Shown here in pieces: positions 5,556 to 9,540 of a stretch of DNA of 9,540 nt. Each line of letters begins with the position of its first letter. Within the stretch, counting starts at the first letter, position 1. The stretch comes from Chthonomonas sp. UBA2391 (GTDB lineage: Bacteria > Armatimonadota > Fimbriimonadia > Fimbriimonadales > Fimbriimonadaceae). The stretch spans positions 1 to 9,540 of the forward strand of contig DDSL01000133.1 of assembly GCA_002343825.1 (NCBI GenBank). The letters run 5' to 3'. A model generated the notes under the pieces. That model was given only the letters and a program-made list of their open reading frames with translations, had not been told where the DNA came from and searched no databases. The position numbers and the translations under genes are program-made.

Positions 5556-6470
5556 CTACCGCAAAGAGTCCAGGTAGACCTTGCGATACCGCTCCAAGGT
5601 CCGATCAAGACTGAGTTCGTCGGCGGCCTTGGCGCGCGCCGAGCCGGCCATCGACTCAAGCTTGAGAGGGAGCTGAAAAGCCGCCGCCAACGTGTCCGCC
5701 ATCTCGTGATCTTCGATAAACCGGTAGCCACTGACCCGCTCGTCGATCAGCTCTTCGAGTCCGTTCGAATCGCGTAAAAGCGGAACTGCTCCCCGGGCCA
5801 TGGCCTCTAGCGCAAGGGCACTCGTCCCGTTTCGCCGATCTGCCACCAAGACGATATTGGCGGCCGCAATCCGGGTCGATCGCTGGTCAGGGCCCAGACT
5901 CAGCCGGATCGCCGGGACCCGGTCGCGACACGAGGTCACCGCATCCCGCACCCAGTCGAGGACGTCGGTTTCGGGTTCAGCCATCACGACCGGGTCCTCC
6001 AAGGGGATCCCCAGGGTCTCCCGGGCCTGTTCCCGAGAGATCTCTGGGAGGTCAGGAACCCCGAGAGGAACGTGGCGTATGGGCGTGCAAAAGGCCGCGT
6101 CCAAGTCCTTGTGGATCACGGAATTGGCGCAAAAACCCATTCGCGCTCGGCAGAGGCGATCCAGCAGCTCCGGATGGCTGGTCTTTGGGCGGGTCAAGGC
6201 CGAATAGACCCAAGGCTCATTGCGCAGTGCCGATCCGCAAGCCCAGGCGCACCGCCAGTTCCAGGCGTGGACCAAGTCATAACCTTTCGCCCGCCGCTGC
6301 AATTCCCGAGTGGTCTCCCGGTCGCTACCCTTGTCGGTGGCCATCGGCATCCAGGGCGCGGCGTCCAACAGATCCACTTCGTCACCACCCGCTCGCAGGC
6401 CGTCCGCGACCCATTCGACCAAGCGTTGCAGGGCCGGGTCCAGACTCCGGGTCAAGAAGAGGAGCTTCAC
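5556..6470 (-). CDS. GT-B fold glycosyltransferase (GT4-like)
   Basis: I place the start at GTG 6470, which forms a GTGA overlap with the stop of the preceding gene and gives the typical opening VKLLFLTRSLDPAL of a GT-B enzyme; the longer frame to 6518 would add a 16-residue arginine-rich leader. The 304-residue product has an N-terminal Rossmann-like half with DLVHAWNWRCAW (65-76) and a linker HVPLGVPDLPEI typical of GT4 enzymes. The C-terminal half has NGTSALALEAMARGAVPLLRDSNGLEELI (214-242, with Glu222), the nucleotide-sugar binding region of family 4 transferases. The protein is shorter than the usual 360-400 residues, mostly through a compact middle. It should transfer a sugar from a nucleotide-sugar donor to a glycan or lipid acceptor at the cytoplasmic face; donor and acceptor cannot be told. 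It is the fourth gene of the overlapping cluster. Confidence 0.87.
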   Translation of the reverse strand: MKLLFLTRSLDPALQRLVEWVADGLRAGGDEVDLLDAAPWMPMATDKGSDRETTRELQRRAKGYDLVHAWNWRCAWACGSALRNEPWVYSALTRPKTSHPELLDRLCRARMGFCANSVIHKDLDAAFCTPIRHVPLGVPDLPEISREQARETLGIPLEDPVVMAEPETDVLDWVRDAVTSCRDRVPAIRLSLGPDQRSTRIAAANIVLVADRRNGTSALALEAMARGAVPLLRDSNGLEELIDERVSGYRFIEDHEMADTLAAAFQLPLKLESMAGSARAKAADELSLDRTLERYRKVYLDSLR

Positions 6471-7627
6471 TTTGCGTAGGGCCGACAGAGCGGATCTCCG
6501 ATCACGACGTCCTTCCACTTGATGACAAGACTCGCAGCATAAAAGCTCTCGGCCAAGTTGAAACCCGACGTGTATCGGTCGAACAAGACTTCGGCATCGG
6601 CCAAAGCAAAGGTATACGGCTCGCTCACGTAGCCCTTCACCCCAGTGATCCCTTGCTCTATCAGATCGGCGATGAGGCTTTGGCCGCCACTGGTTCGACT
6701 AAAGGTCCGGCCGCTCGTGCTCACGAAGGTCTCGGCAATGGCCCCAGGCTTGAACCGCAAGCCATAGTAGGTTCCAGCATTAAACGCGCCATCATTGCTT
6801 CCCCAGCTCGCATACCCCGCCAAGGGCTTTCTGGGGTTCACAAAAGCTTGGGTGTCCTCCAATTCCGAGTTGAATCCCCTTCGGGTCAGCGTGGCGTGGG
6901 CCCGCCGCAGCGAGTCTTGGGTGATCTTGTAACCTTCAGAATTCCTGTTCCCAGCGGCATCAAAGAAGAAGGGGCCGGTCTCTCGCTTGGCCGCGACCGA
7001 ATTGTCGATCAATTTTTTGATCTGGGGGAGCTCATAGCCGTCCAGCCGGGTGACCAACCACATGCCGTACTTCTTGCTGTTGAATGGCTCTTTCGCGTTT
7101 TGGTACGGGTTCAGCGACCGGACGATCGCCGCTTCCCGCTGTTCGGGACTCAGCGAGACGATCGTCTCGGGAATCGGCTCAAAGCCCTTGTCCATCGCCA
7201 TCAGGTGCGCATCGACCGAATATCCATTGCCGCCGCCGATCCGAATCGGGACCCCTTTGGTCGTGACGATGAAGTCGATCCGGTTCTTGGCGTTCCCCAG
7301 AGCGGCTTTGACCGGAGCCAAGATCCGCAGCTTGAAGTCTTGCCCGTTGGTCACTTCCTGGTCGGCGACGTTGATCTTGACGAAGTTCGACTCCGGGATC
7401 TTCCGCTTTTGGCCGTAATATTCCGCGATCTGAAAGCTGGTTTCGCTCGCGCGGTTGACCACCACAAGTACGCGCCGAGCCTCTGGGTTGCTCTGGGCAT
7501 CGGGAACTCCCAGTCGATACTTCGACTCTTGAACCAGCGAAATCGGTGCCTGAGTCGGACTCGGAAAGTTGCCGGTCCGCGGGATCTCGCACCCGACCAA
7601 AACGAGGCTAGCGGCGAGGACGAGCAC
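6467..7627 (-). CDS. TIGR03790 family protein, putative lipoprotein
   Basis: The 386-residue product carries the sequence landmarks of the uncharacterised TIGR03790 family in order: VLVVVNRASETSFQIAEYYGQKRKIP, DFIVTTKGVPIRI, WLVTRLDGYELP, GYASWGSNDG, GVKGYVSEPYTFA and a terminal VIGDPLCRPY. As I recall the family note, it is found almost only in genomes that carry exosortase, which suggests a role near the cell surface. GTG 7627 is chosen because a near-perfect Shine-Dalgarno AAGGAG lies 7 nt upstream; the protein then begins MLVLAASLVLVGC with a lipobox cysteine at residue 13 but no basic residues in front. The alternative ATG at 7681 adds 18 residues with RRSG just before the hydrophobic core, a better signal peptide but a 74-base overlap and no clear ribosome site. 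Either way it is probably exported and lipid-anchored. Its stop overlaps the next glycosyltransferase start (GTGA). Confidence 0.85.
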   Translation of the reverse strand: MLVLAASLVLVGCEIPRTGNFPSPTQAPISLVQESKYRLGVPDAQSNPEARRVLVVVNRASETSFQIAEYYGQKRKIPESNFVKINVADQEVTNGQDFKLRILAPVKAALGNAKNRIDFIVTTKGVPIRIGGGNGYSVDAHLMAMDKGFEPIPETIVSLSPEQREAAIVRSLNPYQNAKEPFNSKKYGMWLVTRLDGYELPQIKKLIDNSVAAKRETGPFFFDAAGNRNSEGYKITQDSLRRAHATLTRRGFNSELEDTQAFVNPRKPLAGYASWGSNDGAFNAGTYYGLRFKPGAIAETFVSTSGRTFSRTSGGQSLIADLIEQGITGVKGYVSEPYTFALADAEVLFDRYTSGFNLAESFYAASLVIKWKDVVIGDPLCRPYAK

Positions 7628-8312
7628 GTTTCCGCTCCTTCTTCCGACGAACGCGGACCATCGCCCGCCCGATTTCGGCATACATCTTTGCCCGCGCCGC
7701 AGTGCCCTTGACCAATCCAAGTTTGCTCTCCTTAAACGTGTTGCTGACACCTTGCAAAACGACCCGATGAACCCGGAGTTTCTGCCGCTTTGCTACCGTG
7801 TTGATGGTGACCTCAACTCCCAGACGGATCTCATCCAGATAGGGGATCGATTGGAAAAATGACCGTCGCAGGGCTCGTTGACCACTGATATACGGCGAGA
7901 TCCGTTGGGCCGTATCGCTGAGAAAGTGCCCGCCACGGAAGACGCCGATACACATGTCGCACTGGCTCAGAAGCACCGGGAGGATGATCTTCTCCATGTG
8001 TTCGGGCCGCATCCCGATGAGGTCAGCATCGACGAACAGCAAGATCTCCGCCCCGGTGGAAGCGGCTCCCATCGCCATGGCCCCGCCCTTGCCCAAGTTG
8101 TGGCCCAAATCGACCACCTTAACTCGCTCATAGAGGCTTGCGATCTCGGCCGTCCGATCCGTGCTGCCATCGCAAACCACGATCACCTCGTCGGCCAAGG
8201 AACAGAGGACCGCTGCATCAAGGACCTTCCCGATCCGGAGTTCCTCGTTGTAGGCCGGAATGATGATCGCGACCCGATTCTTGCCGTTGGCCTTGGGGTT
8301 GCCCGTTGCCAT
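7608..8312 (-). CDS. Family 2 glycosyltransferase (GT-A fold)
   Basis: The 234-residue product has the GT2 hallmarks: AIIIPAYNEE (15-24) at the start of the fold, VCDGSTDRT (46-54; Cys47 where most members have Asp), the nucleotide-binding HNLGKGGAMAMGAAS (71-85), the metal-binding LLFVDADL (91-98), and an acceptor-side ISGQRALRR (142-150). The LGKGGAM plus DADL plus SGQRA pattern is like that of small bacterial GT2 proteins related to glucosyl-3-phosphoglycerate synthase or dolichyl-phosphate sugar transferases; I cannot choose the donor or acceptor. It has no transmembrane helices. It ends in a highly basic tail (VRRKKERKRARPRR) that may bind the membrane or nucleic acid. Its ATG shares the TGATG junction with the stop of the preceding gene and its end overlaps the following gene by about 20 bases, so it is inside a coupled operon. 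Confidence 0.92.
   Translation of the reverse strand: MATGNPKANGKNRVAIIIPAYNEELRIGKVLDAAVLCSLADEVIVVCDGSTDRTAEIASLYERVKVVDLGHNLGKGGAMAMGAASTGAEILLFVDADLIGMRPEHMEKIILPVLLSQCDMCIGVFRGGHFLSDTAQRISPYISGQRALRRSFFQSIPYLDEIRLGVEVTINTVAKRQKLRVHRVVLQGVSNTFKESKLGLVKGTAARAKMYAEIGRAMVRVRRKKERKRARPRR
7635..7640 (-). promoter_or_regulatory. Ribosome binding site inside the GT2 gene for the TIGR03790 gene
   Basis: AAGGAG on the minus strand lies 7 nt before GTG 7627. The same bases encode part of the basic KKERKR tail of the upstream glycosyltransferase, so the match might be partly accidental. Confidence 0.5.
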
Positions 8313-9376
8313 CAGCCCACCAACCCCCGACCTTCCAAACGCTGCCGAATCCGGGCCTCGATCCGCGCCTCTGCCTGGTTAACAGCTAGGGCAAAGCGGC
8401 CCCAACCCGGGCGAGAATGGCGCATCCACCGCAAATTAGCCACCACCTGCTGAGGCTTCCACCTTAGCTTATAGGGTTCGGCTCCGCGCAAGAAGTCGAA
8501 CGTGTGGCAACCCTCCTCTATCGCCCGGCGGATCGTCCAGCCGATCAAGACGCTGCCCGGACAGAGCGCCCGGTGATCGGGAGAAAATCCGCTCTGATAG
8601 AAGCTCACTTGCCCCCCGGTCCGCAGCGCATAGATCGCCCCGATCGGCTCGCCTTCATGCCGAAAAACGCTGAGCCAAAGGTCCTCCGGAGCCGCTTTCC
8701 GGACGAAGCTCCGGTGAAACTCTCGGACTCGTTTGAAGCCAAAGGCGCCGGGTAAGCCGCGCTTCTTCCACCGTCGCCCGTGGAGATCAAAGAACTGCTC
8801 CAGCAATTCGACGGGGTCACTCCCATCAGAAACGGTCCGGATTTCGGGATTCTTCTTGAGACCTCGATTTACGTCGGTGCGCAGGCTCTTGCTAAGGGTG
8901 GCTAGATACGCCTCAAAGGTCGCGGGAAGGTTGAGAACCGGACACTCGGCCTGGGGCTTGATCTCGTCGGGGTTCGCGAGATCGGCGAGCGGGTGATCGG
9001 CGCGAATCTGGTGGAGGTCCAAGAGGTGAACGCCCTCCAGTTCCGCGACCCGGTCCCGGATCGCGGCCGAGACGACTTGTTCGTAGCCCGGTGCGGCGAG
9101 AGGATGAAGGAGATCGCTCATCCCTGAGGCCATTGACCGCAGGGCCACCCAAGGGGCCTGAGTTCGGGTTAGGGGAAACATTCCGACGAGGTCGTTCCCC
9201 TCTCGAATCAACCAAACCTCGGGGCGAAAACGGCGGCCCACTGTTTCGGACCAAGCTCGCAACCACGCCGGAGAATGAAACGGAGTGGCCGAATGAGACC
9301 CACGATGGAGCGCCTCCCATTCGGGGGCGACCACTTCGATCCAATCCGAATCGGTCAGGGTCTGGATGCGCGCCAC
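8312..9376 (-). CDS. GNAT/BioF2-like (CelD-type) acyltransferase-domain protein
   Basis: The 354-residue product matches the two-lobed layout of CelD/BcsL-like proteins with an Acetyltransf_6 (BioF2-like) domain. The N-terminal lobe has PEWEALHRGSHSATPFHSPAWLRAW (18-42) and VWLIREGNDLVGMFPLTRT (54-72). The C-terminal GNAT lobe (about 150-305) has LSKSLRTDVNRGLKK, DLWLSVFRHEGEPIGAIYALRTGGQVSFYQSGF and the signature TFDFLRGAEPYKLRW (292-306). Related proteins act in exopolysaccharide loci and are presumed to add acyl or aminoacyl groups to glycans or lipids; the precise reaction is not known. It is the first gene of the glycosyltransferase cluster. The GTG start at 9376 has no well-placed Shine-Dalgarno sequence but a TATAAT 6 nt ahead, so the message may be leaderless. 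Its stop shares TGATG with the GT2 start. Confidence 0.88.
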   Translation of the reverse strand: MARIQTLTDSDWIEVVAPEWEALHRGSHSATPFHSPAWLRAWSETVGRRFRPEVWLIREGNDLVGMFPLTRTQAPWVALRSMASGMSDLLHPLAAPGYEQVVSAAIRDRVAELEGVHLLDLHQIRADHPLADLANPDEIKPQAECPVLNLPATFEAYLATLSKSLRTDVNRGLKKNPEIRTVSDGSDPVELLEQFFDLHGRRWKKRGLPGAFGFKRVREFHRSFVRKAAPEDLWLSVFRHEGEPIGAIYALRTGGQVSFYQSGFSPDHRALCPGSVLIGWTIRRAIEEGCHTFDFLRGAEPYKLRWKPQQVVANLRWMRHSRPGWGRFALAVNQAEARIEARIRQRLEGRGLVG

Positions 9377-9382
9377 TATGGG

Positions 9383-9388
9383 ATTATA
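9383..9388 (-). promoter_or_regulatory. Candidate -10 box (TATAAT) of the surface-glycan cluster
   Basis: On the minus strand a perfect TATAAT ends 6 nt before the GTG at 9376, the spacing known for leaderless genes where transcription begins at the start codon. There is no recognisable -35 hexamer (ACCCCT at the 17-bp spacing). GGGAGAG lies 14 nt from the GTG, too far for normal initiation. The upstream terminator at 9477-9522 supports a promoter in this gap. Confidence 0.5.
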
Positions 9389-9476
9389 ACTCTCCCAGCC
9401 GAATCAGGGGTTCCGCCGGGTCGCCCCAGAGCCTTTGAGCAGTGGGGCAAAAGACCTGAGCCACTGGACCCTCCTA

Positions 9477-9522
9477 GGAAACAAAAACTCCCCGCTGCTC
9501 TAATGGAAGAGGCAGCGAGGAG
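9477..9522 (-). terminator. Intrinsic (rho-independent) terminator
   Basis: Read on the minus strand, an 11-bp stem forms between CTCCTCGCTGC (9522-9512) and GCAGCGGGGAG (9498-9488) with one U-G pair and a 13-nt loop, directly followed by TTTTTGTTT (9487-9479). This is a textbook terminator for a minus-strand gene located beyond the right edge, and it marks the upstream border of the glycosyltransferase cluster. Confidence 0.85.
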
Positions 9523-9540
9523 CGGCTTTGGTGGTCGTTA

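Noticed and set aside
6185..7711. Plus-strand 508-codon open frame
   Set aside because: Longest frame in the window, but it is an antisense shadow of the TIGR03790 and GT4 genes, both supported by conserved motifs and gene overlaps.
1..9540. CRISPR array, insertion sequence or prophage
   Set aside because: No regularly spaced repeats, no transposase or integrase motifs and no phage structural genes were seen on either strand.

Overview
This window looks like a chromosomal segment of a moderately GC-rich, non-proteobacterial bacterium. The gene mix (TIGR03790 protein, Fic protein, PrpB-type lyase, FmdB-type zinc ribbon, type II thymidine kinase, a membrane-anchored pseudopilin-like protein) and mixed Shine-Dalgarno/leaderless-looking starts would fit Armatimonadota, perhaps a Fimbriimonas relative. 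That placement is an inference from style of gene content, not a proven one. I see no phage genes, transposase, CRISPR array or rRNA. Coding density is high, and every gap without a gene is about 200 bases or less.

Left part (1-1914): the 3' end of an unrecognised gene runs in from the left edge. It is followed by a complete tRNA-Pro(GGG) with encoded CCA. Convergent to the tRNA lies a Fic AMP-transferase (minus strand) with an N-terminal inhibitory motif and a C-terminal winged helix. The fic upstream region (1915-2067) holds the most striking non-coding structure of the window: a 24-bp inverted repeat with 22 matches, plus several further CNGATAA motifs, probably an operator region.

Middle part (2068-4957): on the minus strand a membrane-tethered thioredoxin-like protein and a methylisocitrate lyase (prpB) form a two-gene unit that reads toward fic. 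Divergent from it on the plus strand are a stand-alone degenerate receiver-domain protein, an FmdB-type zinc-ribbon protein and thymidine kinase (tdk). The last two overlap by ATGA.

Right part (4926-9540): a tight minus-strand cluster encodes, in transcription order, a CelD/BioF2-type GNAT protein, a family 2 glycosyltransferase, a TIGR03790 putative lipoprotein and a GT-B (GT4-like) glycosyltransferase, joined by TGATG, about 20-bp and GTGA overlaps. A small membrane-anchored pseudopilin-like protein follows and ends inside the tdk 3' end on the other strand. The cluster is set off from whatever lies to the right by a clear intrinsic terminator at 9477-9522, and its first gene appears to have a TATAAT box only 6 nt before its GTG, as in leaderless transcripts. 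The composition suggests synthesis or modification of a surface glycan. From what I recall of the family, TIGR03790 occurs in genomes that carry exosortase, so a link with an exosortase/PEP-CTERM surface system elsewhere in the genome is plausible but not shown here.
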